64,000 bases of DNA from Enoplosus armatus (GCF_043641665.1 NC_092198.1:441501-505500), one strand, 5' to 3'. Positions 1 to 11,835 are shown, counted from the first letter of the stretch. A program made the numbers and translations. Notes: generated from the sequence alone by a model not told the origin.

Positions 1-837
1 ACAGCAGCTGCTCAGTGTCTCACTGGCAGGAGGCCCAGACTGATGCACTGTGAAACCGTTTTCTGGTTCCAGCTGCTCAGATGCAGATGTGCTGCTTTTC
101 CTCTGAATGCTGTTAATAATTGTAATGTCTTTGTGAAGGCGTCACTTTGTCTCTGGCTCATTGTGACCAAACAATCGATCCATTAATGGAGAAAATAATC
201 AGCTGATTCATCCACAATGAACTAATAATCATTAGCTGATAGTTCAGAATGAGCTCCACCTCAACTCCAACAGTCACATCCTGCTTCACATTAATGAGGA
301 GGAATAATCCTCTAATGACAGAATCTATAACAGGAGGACAGACACAGGAGGACAGACACAGGGGACATCTGAGTATTTGTGCTGAGTGGTATTAGTACTT
401 TTACTGCAGAAAAGGATCTGAGTACTTCCTCCATCACTGAAGAGAAGCTATTAATTAATACTAATAAATAATAATGCAGATGCACGTCTGAATCAACAAC
501 ATAAACACGTTCCTTATCAAACACGAAATCATTTGTTATTCAGTGAAAACAAGAACCCTGTTATCATCACATGATGTTGAAACCTGAATCTGTTCTCTCT
601 TCTGAACTGTCTCTTGTGTCGTCATCATCATCATCATCATTATTATGATTATTATTGTTATTGTCATTTAAATCTTGTTTCATCACTTATTGGATTTATT
701 TTCCGTCATTAAATATGAAACACGTGTTGTGTTGTGGAGTCTTATCTGATCTGTATTCATATTGTTTAAAACAGATCAATAAATCCGTTATTGATTATTA
801 ATTACTTGCTGGTAGGTGACACAGTCGCATCACGTGA
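1..837. other. Upstream intergenic DNA with one repeat fragment
   Basis: AT-rich DNA with no credible exon. About 165-255 is a degenerate copy of the repeat seen more fully in the zbtb25 3' UTR (about 5028-5290): both hold runs of AATCGAT/ATTAAT and AATAATCAGCTGATTCAT-like sequence. A short ATC/ATT simple run lies at about 623-665. In human the gene divergent from ZBTB25 is ZBTB1; if that holds here it lies left of the window. Confidence 0.5.
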
Positions 838-945
838 GCAGCCCCTTTGACCCTTCCTCTCGCGAGACGTGACGCGGCTTCTTGCGAGATCATCTGCAGC
901 AACAAATCGGCTCCAGAACCTGAAGACAATCTGCACATTTCTGCG
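838..945 (+). promoter_or_regulatory. zbtb25: zbtb25 CpG-rich promoter and noncoding first exon
   Basis: A CpG-rich patch after AT-rich DNA carries the palindrome TCTCGCGAGA at 858-867, a known element of TATA-less vertebrate housekeeping promoters, followed by a TGACGCG half-CRE-like site. The likely 5' UTR exon ends at 945 with a good donor (GCG|GTAAGA). The next acceptor in phase with the gene is at 2740, eight bases before the zbtb25 ATG. The transcription start is inferred, not seen. Confidence 0.6.
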
Positions 946-1789
946 GTAAGACACCGATTAACGGCCGCCGGGCACGGCGCGCGTGCACGACACAGACAGA
1001 CAGAGGGTGTGTAGGGAGCGGATGGGCGTGCGCACGCGCCTGTGTGCGTGTAGGTGAATGAGGACGTGCGTGTTGCTGAATTTGAATGAGACAGAGGATG
1101 GAGAGGCTGCAGCCTGACGGGCGCGACGCGACGTGCACGCGCGGAGCTGTATTGTTGTTTGGTCGCGCGGGTGTCCGATTTCCGGTTTGTTTGGATCAGA
1201 GACGGGTTGTCATCATGTAAAGACCTCCCCCCCCGTGTGTGTGTCAGGTGACCTTCACTGAGGTCGGAGGTCAGCTGGTGACCTCCTGCCCACCTGTCCA
1301 GGTGATCTCAGATCTGTCTCAGAACACCTGAGCTCAGGTTGAAGGGGGGCGGAGCCTGCTGGAGATAATGTGAGGTCCCAGATGCGGTGGGATGATGTCA
1401 GTGTGACTGCAGAGCTGGATCTGGTTCTGGTTCTGTGTCAGAGAACATCAGCCTCTTTGATAAAAGTCAAAGCTACTTGAAGCCTGTGGATGTGAACTAC
1501 GACTCCCAGGGTGCATTTCACTGACAGCAGCTGGAAAACATCTGCAGCTTTAAATTATTTCACTTTTTGTTTCTTGGTCAGTTTTGTGTGACTTCAGTAA
1601 CCATGGCGACGTGTTTTGTTCTCAACTGTAACGACAAAGCGTCTCTGATTCTGACTGGCTTCTTCTCCATGGCAACGGCAGCTGAGGCTTATGGGTATTG
1701 TAGTATTTAGAGTCGCCAACGAGACGGACAAAACCTGATTGGTCAGAAACTAGGTGTAAATCTTATAATCTTATAAATGTCATCTTATA

Positions 1790-1920
1790 AATAATCACTT
1801 ATATTTATGTAGTGATCTCAGGGCACTTCTCATAGAGCAGGTCTAGACCAGATCTTTATCCTCTACAGAGACCCAACAGGTCCCACCATGAACAAACGTG
1901 TCCCCGAAAGAAAAGACACC
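1790..1920. repeat. Fragment of a teleost TTATTTATATAG-type repeat
   Basis: In zbtb25 intron 1, the segment with ATAGAGCAGGTCTAGACCAG, ACAGAGACCCAACAGGTCCC and CACCATGAACAAACG is a degenerate copy of the repeat found more completely at 21125-21350. Confidence 0.6.
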
Positions 1921-2748
1921 AGAGTCCAAGTCACTGTCTTCTTCTGTGACTCATAAAAGACCTGAAGAAGAATCATTCCTCAGAAACTCGGAGCTAAAAG
2001 AGGCTGAAAAGAGACGCAGAGACTATTGTGTGACTTTATTGGTACCAGAGACACTTGACAGGGTTTAATGTTGAAATACAATGACTTAATGAATATATAC
2101 TGAAAGATCACCTGTGAGTCAGCTGGAATATCACAGTTGTTCAGTTCAGTTTCAGGGTCCTGCTGCTGGTCATGGCTCACTGTCACACTGTCATGGTTTA
2201 TGGGGACAGTCAAATACAACAGAGGCATCATTAAACCTGATCCAGTCCACATCGAGCCAGATCGATCTCCAGTCTGATGAGAGGTCAAACTTTGAGGCGC
2301 CTCCTGTTGGAGGAGATGAAGTGCTTTAAAACCCTTAGAGACAGATTGATGTTAGTAGCATTAAAAATATCATATCAGTCATAACTCAGTCAGATCTGAA
2401 CTCACAGACATGAAACTCATGTTGAATCATTCAGAGTGACGTCCACATCCAGAGGACATCATTGTCTCTGATGTCCATCAGAATAAGCCTCCAGAAATCA
2501 GCTCAGACATCAGAGAGAAAGACGCTGCAGAACCTGCCTCTTCCTGTTTTTAAGTGTCCTTCAGTGTCCTTCAGTGTCTCAGTGATCAGTGATATTTGTC
2601 TGTCCGTCCATGAGGACGCTGCAGACAGCTACTTTAATGGAGACCATGTGACTACATGTAAGAACTGTACTTCTACAACTTTGCTGGGGGAAATTAAAAG
2701 TCTGTCCTGTTTGTCTGATTCAGTGTGTTGTGTGTTGCAGAGTGGGTC

Positions 2749-4756
2749 ATGGAGGTGTCGTCTCACAGCCTCTTCCTGCTGCAGCAGCTCAACGTCCAGA
2801 GAGAGTTCGGCTTCCTGTGTGACTGCACCGTCGCCATCGGAAACGTCTACTTTAAAGCTCACCGAGCCGTGCTGGCCGCCTTCTCCAACTACTTCAAGAT
2901 GATCTTCATCCACCAGTCCAGGTCAGGGGGGTGGGCGAAATAACACGAACACCTGATCCGGGAAAGAAAAGCTGCAGATGGTTTTGTTTCTGTTTATATA
3001 GACATTTTAAGTTTCTTTCAGGATCGTGGACTCTCCTTCAGTTTTGTAGACCTTGTTGCTGTTTTGTAATGTGGAGGATTGTTGCCTCTGACCTCAGTGT
3101 CTCCTCTTACAAACTAAACCTCTGTGACAGAACATCTCACCATAATTCAGGGCTTCAGCCCGAAAACAGCCTCGTGTGAAGACTGCAGGGGTCTGTGTCG
3201 GTGTTGATTTAAGGTACGGTCCAGTTATCAGACTGTACTTTGGTTTATAACACTGTGAGACATTTCTCAACTGTGGAAGGTCATCACAACAGCAACTATT
3301 TCATTGTGAGGTTCACAGTAGAAGTACAGTGTGAACGTACAACGGCTTCATTCAAATGAACGAGACGTTTTCATTTTCAGCTGAATTAAAAGTCCCGAGA
3401 GTCTAAAAACACACTTAAATCAGAACAGACGAACCTCTCAGACAGAAGCAGAGCAGATCACCTGAGAGTCCTGGAACTGGGCAAACAAATGTTGTTGACT
3501 CTCAGGATGAGAAGTTGGCACTGACATGTTGTCCTTATTGTCTCATGTCTCTGTCTGTCCTCAGTGAGTGTATAAAGATCCAGCCCACAGACATCCAGCC
3601 GGACGTCTTCAGCTACCTGCTGCATATCATGTACACCGGCATGTGTCCCAAACAGCCGGTGGACCAGAGCCGGCTGCAGGAAGGCATCAAGTTCCTTCAC
3701 GCATACCAGCTGTGCCGGAAACCTGGCGAGGGCGCCGCCGACGCCGCCACTGACGTGGTCCGCATGTCAAACCTGTACGGCATCCAGATCTCCTCCCAGC
3801 TGGCCAACAAGGAGGCGCCCGGAGTCCCCAAGTCCACCACGGTGTCCTGCGGGGCTCCGGAAGACGGACGCACCTCCGGTCGGGGGGGGCGGTCCCACTC
3901 CCAGCTGTCCCTCACTGTCGGACTGGAGGGGGTCCCGTCAGACCGTCAGGCCTCTGCGTTGCGCAACGTCTGCTCCGTGGCATCTGGAGACGACTCGGAC
4001 ATCTCGACTCGCATCAAGCAGGAGCGGTTGGAGGAGGAGGAGGGGGAGGACGCCGAGGGGGAGGAGGGGCAGGGGGCTGGGTCTCCATCTCCAGCTCAGG
4101 GTAGCAGTCCCAGTCAGGGCCTTCTGTTCAAAGACCGGGCCCTGGTCCTGCTGTGTCCCCGCTGTGGAGAGCGCTGCTCCTCCCCCGAGGGCCTGCGTGA
4201 GCACCTGTTCAGCCACGCCCTCGACCCCACCCGTCTGATGGAGGGGCTGTCGCAGGGCAGCGAGCTAGACGCTGGCGTGGAGGAGGGGCCGCCGGGGGCC
4301 CAGGAGCAACTGGACGCAGGATGTCTGGAGGAGGCGTTGAGACAGAGCCAGGCGCTCGCTAACCAGCTGGCTGCAGAGCTGAGGAGGAGCCGGGGGGGAG
4401 GAGGAGGGGGGAGCAGCCCCACCCCCGCCGTCCTACACTCGCGTAAACGTAAGATTGCCTGCGCCGTCTGCAGCCTGCGATTCTCCCACAAGAGCCAGCT
4501 ACAGGAGCACATGTACACCCACACCGGCAAACCGTCCCGCTACCACCGCTACAACCGCCTCTGCAGCCAACTCTTCCAGGCCTCCGCCCACTTCTGTGAG
4601 GGTGTCGCGGAGCCCGGGGGAGGAGGCGGGGCCTCGGCCGGCACCGCCACACTCTCTGAGGAGGCCAACAGGGACACCCAGGACAACGGCAGCTCGTGTT
4701 ACTCCCTGGACTCTGAGATCTCCCAGGAGAGCGTGGACGGCGTCCCCGTCGAGTGA
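2749..4756 (+). CDS. zbtb25: ZBTB25, BTB/POZ and C2H2 zinc-finger transcription factor
   Basis: Two coding exons, 2749-2921 and 3565-4756, join through a split Ser codon (AG|T) to 454 aa; human ZBTB25 is 435 aa. The acceptor TTGCAG at 2735-2740 lies just before the ATG. Residues 1 to about 110 form the BTB/POZ dimerisation domain, with motifs [29 protein letters not shown] and [13 protein letters not shown] nearly identical to ZBTB25. An acidic Ser/Glu-rich middle holds a sumoylation-type site IKQE. Finger 1 uses C255, C258, H271 and H275; finger 2 uses C357, C360, H373 and H377; both have C-x2-C-x12-H-x3-H spacing. The end, [10 protein letters not shown], matches the family tail (QENVDTILVE in human). 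Family knowledge: a nuclear DNA-binding repressor acting through BTB dimers. Glycine and acidic stretches in the linker are longer than in mammals. ZBTB2 was considered, but the two-finger layout and C-terminus fit ZBTB25 better. Confidence 0.95.
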
Positions 4757-5027
4757 TGTCATCAGATGAAGCATGACAGGTGTTTCACCTCAAGGTGGCG
4801 TGACTGAGCACACAGGTGGGCCTGTTGTCTGGTAGCGAGGCGTTCTCTCTGGACTCAGACTGGACTCTCTGGAGGTTTGTGTTGTTGTTCTGTTTCTGTC
4901 TCTGCTGCTGTCTGATGGTCCTGTACCTGTGCAGGTGTGTGTGTGAGTCAGTCATGTGATCATAGTGTGGTCATCAGCTGAGAGGGTCGGACTGTCGGTT
5001 TAAAGAGTTTTAGCTCTTCAGTAGAGC

Positions 5028-5290
5028 TGCAACGATTAGTTGATTAATTGACGAGTCCATCGACAGAAAATGAATCGACAGTCATAAATGTCAAACTTCT
5101 CCTCTAACGTGAATATTTGCTGGTTTTCTTTGTCTTCTGTCTCAGTAAACTGAATCTCTTTGAGTTTTGGACTCTTGGTCGGACAAAATGAGACATTTGA
5201 AGACTCCTTTTCATTTCATGACATTTTGTAAACACCACGATTAATCAGTTAATCAAGAACATAATCAGCAGATTCATCGATAATGGTAAT
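5028..5290. repeat. Interspersed repeat with inverted ATTAAT ends (MITE-like)
   Basis: The left end reads GCTGCAACGATTAGTTGATT and the right end is an approximate inverted partner (AATCAG, GATTCATCGATAATG). The inner part holds an alternation of AATCGAC and AATTGACGAG. I recognise this layout from many teleost genomes as a short nonautonomous element, but cannot assign the superfamily. A partial copy lies at 165-255. Confidence 0.5.
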
Positions 5291-6448
5291 AATGGTCTTC
5301 AGATTACATTAACGTCACATCCTGCTGATCTTTTGTGTTTATTTCTGTTGAATCCTGATCTTCCACTCTCACCAGCGAGCAGTGAACAGAGCGGCAGGAC
5401 GTCTCCAGATGTCGGACTGTTCCTTTAGTGTGACGCTGACGTCAGGAGACAAACTGACTCTGAATCAGAAGAACGTTTCAGTGTTGACAGCAGCAGCAGT
5501 GCCTTCGTGAGGCGGTCTGATGGTTGTTTGCTTCATGACAATCTGAGTCAAAATAATCTGAAGTTTACCAGCTTTTTTTAACTGATGTTTTGACCAAATT
5601 GTTCCTTTTCTAGAACCGTGAAGAACCCTCGAACTGTAACCTGCCGTCTGTTACTGAAGAACAACTGAAGAACTTTAATCTGAAATAGAACAAACTGCAC
5701 CTCCCTGAAAGGATCACACCACTGAACCACTTTCAAATCATTCTGCAGTTTATAGATTGATTATAGATTGATTTGCTCCCTTCTAATTCCTCTCAGTCAT
5801 TTAGCTTCTTTCATACAGAAAATGCAGCTCGATGTGCTTCAGCAGTAAACTATAGTTCCATTTTTAAAATACTTCTGAAGGAAGAAATTAATGAATAATA
5901 ACAGAAAGCATCACGAGGCGGTCAGCCTGCTGCCTGCTGGTCAGCCTGCTGCCTGCTGGTCTGCTCTGACAGGTTCACCTCAGGGTCGCATGTCGATGAT
6001 CGAATGATTAAAGAAAGAGAAGAAACTTTTACTTTCTTTGATGTTTCTCTAATTTCTGATTTGTTTCGTGTGAAATAGTGAAAACATTCAGGCTGTAAAA
6101 TCCTTAAAATGAGACAATCTGTTGTAATTCAGTAGTATTCAGAGTATGCAGAGTATTCAGAGTAGTGTAGTGTACTACGCTAACTGCTGAGGACATGTGG
6201 TCACAGGATGTTACTTTACTTTGAAAGGGTTATTAGCCCACACTGTTAGTCCTCGGCTGTTTCTGTCTGTGGTCACATGACCAGCGGTTGAGCTGTTATT
6301 GATTATTGATTGGTGAGTGTGTGATTGACAGTCGTAACTTCCTCATTCTGTGTTTCACTGTAAAAAAAATCAAAACAGGAAGTTTTGTGTCGACATGTTT
6401 TGTACATAGACGTCTGTTTTTTCATTGATGGAACGAAAACGTTTTGTA

Positions 6449-6454
6449 AATAAA
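6449..6454 (+). terminator. zbtb25: zbtb25 polyadenylation signal
   Basis: Canonical AATAAA (within GTAAATAAATG) is the first good signal after the stop codon that is followed by T-rich sequence (GTCTTTTTCC). Confidence 0.45.
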
Positions 6455-6475
6455 TGTCTTTTTCCACCAATCAGA

Positions 6476-8690
6476 GCGCAGAACTGGAGTTTGAGGAAGT
6501 GAGATTTAAACTCTGCCAAGAAGTTTTTGATCAATTTTACTTTCATTTGTAACTCTGGTAAAAATCTGCTATTAACAATCGTCTCACTGTTGATGAATTT
6601 ATTAAAAACTAAAAACAGACAAATATCCGTCAGAGGTCGTTGGAGCCCAAAACGTTTTGTTTTCTGTCATCTGAAGGTTTTTAATTTGTTTTATATTCAA
6701 ATTATTTGAAGCAATGAAAACAAACATGCACAAAAGAAAAATGCTTTTTTGTTATTGTGATTATTCATCCATTCATGCATTCATTTATATTGTTTATTAA
6801 TATTAGTATAATGGTATATATTGTATTCAGTCTCTACTGACTGACAGATTTTGAGCTTTACTTCACGAGGACATGTCGCGTCTGAACCTGAAGTTTCCTG
6901 AAAAAACATCAGAACAGAGACGATCTGACTTCTTACTGAAAGTTTAGAGAACATGAAAGCTCCTTCTTGACCTTTCAACTGAAGCTCATGGTCATCACAG
7001 ACTCCTGAAGCTTGTAAGTGAACCTTTGAGTTTAAATCTGGTTTCAGATCAGCAGGTTGAACTGTTTCCCGCAGTCACAGACGCTGTCCAGCAGGCGTCA
7101 GCAGAGAGACGAGCAGGGAGCTGACCAGAGGCATTCTGGGAAACGGAGTGCATACACTGACACCTGACATCAGTCCTTCAGCAGGACAGGATATAAAGAT
7201 CCTTTTTGTTTTCAAAATAAAATATCCAGAGGACTCGTTGGAATGAGCAGCTTCGACTCAGACTGATGAAACCTTCAGACATCCAGAAGAAACTTAACAT
7301 GATGAGAACAAAGTCATCATTTTGACAATATAATGAAGTCACGTTATTATTAGAATAAAGAACCAAAACTGTATGGAAGCACTTCATGAAATAAAATATA
7401 AACTTTGTGCTCGTTACAATGAAACCCCCAAATATTACAACTTTATTCTGGAAGTTTCTGGAACATTTTGTGGTTTGATTCATGACAGAAGTCAGAATAT
7501 AATGAGAATTAAGTTGTCAGAACATCTCTATAACTGATTTGACTTCTAGTAAAATATCCATTATGTCTTATTCTGAAATCTGAGATGTTGTTGAGCTTAA
7601 AAAGCTCGTATGTTAAATATGTTTTATGAAACAAACCTTTGATCTGAAGATTTATGATGGAAAAATGGAAAATGATGTCGCACTTGATGAAATCTTCTGA
7701 TCCTGAACTTTATTTTGAAGGTTTTTTGGGAGGTATTGGGGGGACAGATGAGGTCCAACAGAGGTCAGCCTGCAGCTGTGCTGATCACAGATCAGGTATT
7801 GATCGTATTGATATTAAACTGAAGATCACAGTTTCACTTCTTATCACTCAAACAATTAAAGTACATGTAATAAATAATAAAGAGGTTCCTGCGCGTCGGA
7901 AGGTGATGGGCTCTCTCTCGGTGTTCTCACCTGTCGGACGATCTGATTGGTCGATCTGATTGGTCGATGTGCTGTTGCTTAGGGACACATGGATGTATTT
8001 TTACCCATCGCTATAGAAACAAAAGCTGCTGCGGTTCTTCTTCACACCTTTAAAAATAGATGACGACATCAGAGAACACAGTCAGCTGCAGCAGATCAAT
8101 AACTGATCACTGATCAATACGTCAGTTTGTGATTCAGTCTTAAAGGAACTCTTTCTTTCTGTTTCTCTTTGTTAATTTGTTGCTTTGATGTTTTTCATTA
8201 TTTCCTCTCGTTTCAATGGAAGAACTGTGAGTTGAGTCTTTCAGGCTTCATCCGCACCTAATCCAGGTATCAGTTGTAAACTCACGAAATCCATCTTGAC
8301 TCGCAAATCCTGCAGGAGACACTTTCATCCAGAGGTGGCGCCGAAACCCCTAAAGCTGGTTCCAAATGACCCGTAAGAGAAACTGTTAAACTCATCAGCA
8401 CAAACTCTATATTTAATTAATTATTTAACAGAACGACGCACAACACATTTAGCTAGAGGCTAATGTCCACATGTAGGTCTGCGTGAGTCCAGCAGTGGTG
8501 CAGCGGTACAGCCCCCCCCCCCCCCCCCATGTTGAAGCAGAGCAGACATTACTGATTACTCAACGGCAACAGTGATTAGTTAAGTTACTAAAGTTCATGG
8601 ACATATTATAAGACAATGGGTCCCTGGATAGGACGGAGTCCTCCACCCGTCCTCCACGAGAGACACCCATACTAATAGAGACATTCAGTC
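6476..8690. other. Intergenic DNA between zbtb25 and akap5
   Basis: AT-rich noncoding DNA. The open frames here are short, lack family motifs and are not flanked by coherent splice sites. A C-run lies at about 8514-8528. Nothing else is supported. Confidence 0.5.
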
Positions 8691-8699
8691 TGGGTGGTA

Positions 8700-8925
8700 A
8701 AAATGGTAAATGGTCTCACTTATATAGCGCTTTTCAACCTTCACGGTTCCCAAAGCGCTTTACAGTTAAGTCTCACTCACACATTCACTCACCGCTGGTC
8801 TCCATCAGCAGCTCAGGGTTCAGTGTGTTGCTCAAGGACAGCCGGGGATCGAACCCCCAACCCGCTCTAACCAGCTTTACCTCCCATGCTGCCCATGGTG
8901 TGGACATTTTGCATTTCTTCGCAGT
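8700..8925 (-). repeat. tRNA-derived SINE
   Basis: Read on the minus strand, a head with a Pol III B-box-like GGTTCGATCCC (about 8845-8855) leads into a body and a tail ending in AAAGCGCTTTGGG and GCGCTATATAAGTGAG, then CCATTTACCATTT. This order, and the AGCGCTATATAA tail shared with fish LINEs, is typical of teleost SINEs. The 5' end is not exact. Confidence 0.65.
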
Positions 8926-9149
8926 CATTTCCAACATAATATCATCTTTCTGCTCCGTCGCTTCTTCTCATCTGTTTCTAACCGTAAAGTCTTGATGATC
9001 CGAGAGTCTAAAGACACAAAGTGTCACGTGTGATTTTAAATCTTGTAGAAACTCATTATGGGAAATGAAATCAAGTCGTGTTTCCTGCTCGTCTTCCCCG
9101 GGGGACATCACCCGTCTCCCACCCACCACCTTATTGAAGAAGCAATTTC

Positions 9150-9284
9150 TGTAAAACAAAACGCCAATCAGTGTGGTTGCTATGGAAACTGGGGCGGAGG
9201 ATGGAGAGAGATCAGCTCAGTGTGTCCTCTCCTCTCTCCGAGAAACAGATCTGATCATCAAACAGGAAGAAGATCCACGTTCAG
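9150..9284 (+). promoter_or_regulatory. akap5: akap5 promoter (CCAAT, X-box, GC box) and noncoding exon 1
   Basis: Three promoter motifs sit within 35 bp: an NF-Y CCAAT box (CCAATCA, 9164-9170), an RFX X-box-like GTTGCTATGGAAAC (9176-9189) and a GC box GGGGCGG (9191-9197). Downstream, a probable 5' UTR exon ends at 9284 with donor TCAG|GTGAGG. The matching acceptor is CTCTGCAG ending at 9941, after which the leader runs without an intron into the akap5 ATG at 10068. Confidence 0.55.
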
Positions 9285-9464
9285 GTGAGGTTTGATCTTT
9301 TATTCTGAAGCTGCTGCTGTCTGATGACATCATTGATAATTAAGTCTGTGGCTGTTTGACTGAAATCTGCATCAGTTTATAAAAACAACCAGAGGAACAA
9401 GTATTACCTTTCAGTTTATTAACAACTGTATAGACGGCAGACAGGTGCAGCTCAGTGTTTATTG

Positions 9465-9650
9465 GAGCTCACAGGCAGGCAGACAGGTCACACGTAGGCA
9501 GACAGGTCACAGGCAGGCAGACAGGTCACAGGCAGGTAGACAGGTCACAGGCAGGCAGACAGGTCACAGGCAGGCAGACAGGTCACACGTAGGCAGACAG
9601 GTCACAGGCAGGCAGACAGGTCACAGGCAGGTAGACAGGTCACAGGTTGG
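9465..9650. repeat. Minisatellite, about 19-bp unit
   Basis: About nine tandem copies of CAGGCAGGCAGACAGGTCA with CACGTAGG and CAGGTAG variants, in the putative akap5 intron 1. Confidence 0.9.
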
Positions 9651-10067
9651 ACTCATTGTCTCAGTATTTTTAATGTGTTGCAGAAGCTTTCAGTAAGTGA
9701 ATTTAAGCTCCATAGAAACAAGCTAGATGTCATCCAAACGTGTAACTTTGTGAGATGAAATCATTAGTAAATGAAATCATTAGTATTGTTGTTATTAACA
9801 TGATGTCATATTTGGACTGTGGTGAAACACATTTTAAGCTCCTGTATCATCAGTTTAAGCTCTGAGTCTCAGCAGATATCATGAGGTTTAATGCTGCTGT
9901 CATAAATCAACAGTATTTCATCTGGTTCTTTGTCTCTGCAGGTTCTCAGGTGCTTCATCTCAGTGATAACAGCAGCAGCTGGTTCTTCAGCGGCTGATTG
10001 TGGACAGAAGATCTGAAATGCCTCCAGGAAGTATAAAAACCACTTAGCTTCACGGTGGAGACGAACC

Positions 10068-11477
10068 ATGGCGACGAAGGATGGAGAGGACGTCCAACGA
10101 GCAGAGAGAGTCACTTTAAAGAGGAAGCTGACGGGTCCTCCGAGGCTGCTGCTGGGAAAAACCAGGACCAGGAGCGTGGGGGAAGACAGACAGACTGAGG
10201 CTCGGACTAACAAAGACAAGACAGAAAACAGCGGTGGAGACTCTGCAGAGAGAGACACCGCTGAGCTGACAGAAACTGCCAACATGGACACAGAAGTTTC
10301 ATCTGAAGTAATCGTGGAGAGCTCCAGGGGGCGCTGTGGAGCTGCAGGTGGGGACGATGACCTCAGAAACAGGAAGTTAAACAGACGCAGGTGGTGGAGA
10401 AGATTCTCACCTGCTGTTGTTTGTAACACGAAGCAAAAGAAGGACGTCAAGGAACGTTTGGAGAAGCAGCAAAGTGACAGTTCTGTTCCACCAGAGGGGG
10501 CGCTGCAGGAGACCGGCGCTGCTTCACTAAATGACTCAAACACAGAAGAAAACTCTGAGAAGGTCACTGAAGGGAAGAGTAGGTTTAACGTGAGGACGTG
10601 GCCGATGTTCAAAAGGTTCTCGACTTCTTCCGGCCTTCGACAGACTCACGAACAAAAGAGAGATTTCGAGGAGAAAGATGATGACGAGCCCTCGATGACC
10701 TTCCGGAATAAATTGCGTCATTTTTTCACCAAAGGAGGAAAGAAAAGATCGTCTGCTGTCCCTCTGGAAAACCTGGAGGACATGACAAAGTGTGAGGAGC
10801 CTCCATGTTCATCTGTAGCTCAAGTAGATGAACCTACCAAACTCCACAGCGATGTGACTGTCGGGAGTCTGGAGATCGTGACGGCTGAGATGAGCGTCCA
10901 GCTGAACGAGGAACGCGCTGCAGCAGAGAGTCCAGACGAAACGGCAACAGAAGAGCAACTGGTTTGTGACACCAACGTCACCGAGGAGGACTTTACGGAA
11001 ACAATTCAAACCGACTGCAAAGTTGGCGGAGGCCCAACAGACACAAACAATGTTCCTGTTAAAGATTTAATCGAAGTTGTATCTTCAGAGAAAGACGAGG
11101 TTTCCTGTGACTCCACCAAAGTCGTTCCGGACGCTGATGATCAGCTTCCAGCCTCAACCACATCCTCCCAGGACGCCTCGGAGTCCCTTCAGATATCAAC
11201 TAACGGACCCTCCATCCGGATCGAGCTGGTTCCCCCTGACGATGTCACTCACGAGGATGAAGAGGAGGAGGAATGTTGGGAAGGTAGTTCCTCCTCGGTG
11301 AACCAGAACCACCTCCTCCACCTTGGCTTCGACCACAGCGAGCGGCAGCTGGTTCAGACGGCTCGCTCTCTGGTCCGAGCCGCCGTGAACGCTGCCGTGG
11401 ACCAGCTGACCAGAGAACAGCAGAGCGAGTTAGACTGTGTCCACAGAGAACCGCAGGGCTGCAGAGATCACGCCTGA
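10068..11477 (+). CDS. akap5: AKAP5 (AKAP79/150-type) kinase anchoring protein
   Basis: A single 469-aa coding exon; the start is in good context (GAACCATGG). Family knowledge: AKAP5 tethers PKA, PKC and calcineurin to the plasma membrane and postsynaptic density. Seen here: three basic, aromatic patches at about residues 101-126 (RRRWWRRF), 171-198 (WPMFKRF) and 210-230 (RNKLRHFFTKGGKKR), matching in number and style the membrane/PKC-binding regions A, B and C; a long acidic middle; PSIRIE at 381-386, a candidate PxIxIT-type calcineurin site; and an amphipathic helix at 427-447 (QLVQTARSLVRAAVNAAVDQ) that matches the AKAP5 RII-binding helix. The C-terminal tail after it lacks an obvious leucine heptad. 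Most of the length is poorly conserved, so the call rests on the helix, the basic patches, the single-exon form and the ZBTB25/MTHFD1 neighbours. Confidence 0.88.
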   Translation: MATKDGEDVQRAERVTLKRKLTGPPRLLLGKTRTRSVGEDRQTEARTNKDKTENSGGDSAERDTAELTETANMDTEVSSEVIVESSRGRCGAAGGDDDLRNRKLNRRRWWRRFSPAVVCNTKQKKDVKERLEKQQSDSSVPPEGALQETGAASLNDSNTEENSEKVTEGKSRFNVRTWPMFKRFSTSSGLRQTHEQKRDFEEKDDDEPSMTFRNKLRHFFTKGGKKRSSAVPLENLEDMTKCEEPPCSSVAQVDEPTKLHSDVTVGSLEIVTAEMSVQLNEERAAAESPDETATEEQLVCDTNVTEEDFTETIQTDCKVGGGPTDTNNVPVKDLIEVVSSEKDEVSCDSTKVVPDADDQLPASTTSSQDASESLQISTNGPSIRIELVPPDDVTHEDEEEEECWEGSSSSVNQNHLLHLGFDHSERQLVQTARSLVRAAVNAAVDQLTREQQSELDCVHREPQGCRDHA

Positions 11478-11835
11478 TGACGAGGGACGTGAGGAAGAAC
11501 GCTGCCCGGTTTAAATTTTAATCTGAGCAGCTGAGAGAAGAAAGGTAAAATAACAGATGAATCGATATCAGTGGGAACCGGTTTAGTCCTGAGTTGAGCC
11601 TTGCAGGCTCTCTTCATCAATGAGTTCCAGGAAGCAGAAAGAACAACTGAAGATCATCAGTAACTTGTTTTAGACGCAGAACATCAGACATATTTGCATG
11701 AAACTCAAATGAGCTCTTGGTTTAACTTTTAGTTTAAGGTGCTCTGTTGTTGTGTCATCGCTTGTTGTGACTTATTATTGTATTAATGAAGTCCGTTTCT
11801 TCTTCATTGTGTGAAGTGATTCTGCTGTGTTTCAG

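Larger units (their letters stand above)
4757..6475 (+). other. zbtb25: zbtb25 3' untranslated region
   Basis: No further exon is seen after the stop. The region runs as ordinary noncoding sequence to an AATAAA at 6449-6454 that follows TTTTGT-rich DNA, giving a 3' UTR of about 1.7 kb. It carries one interspersed repeat (about 5028-5290). The UTR extent is inferred from the poly(A) signal only. Confidence 0.5.

Noticed and set aside
3938..4652. Several ORFs overlapping zbtb25 in other frames
   Set aside because: Products of high GC content in the zbtb25 exon; no conserved features.
9869..10612. 247-codon ORF on the minus strand
   Set aside because: Antisense shadow of the akap5 coding exon.
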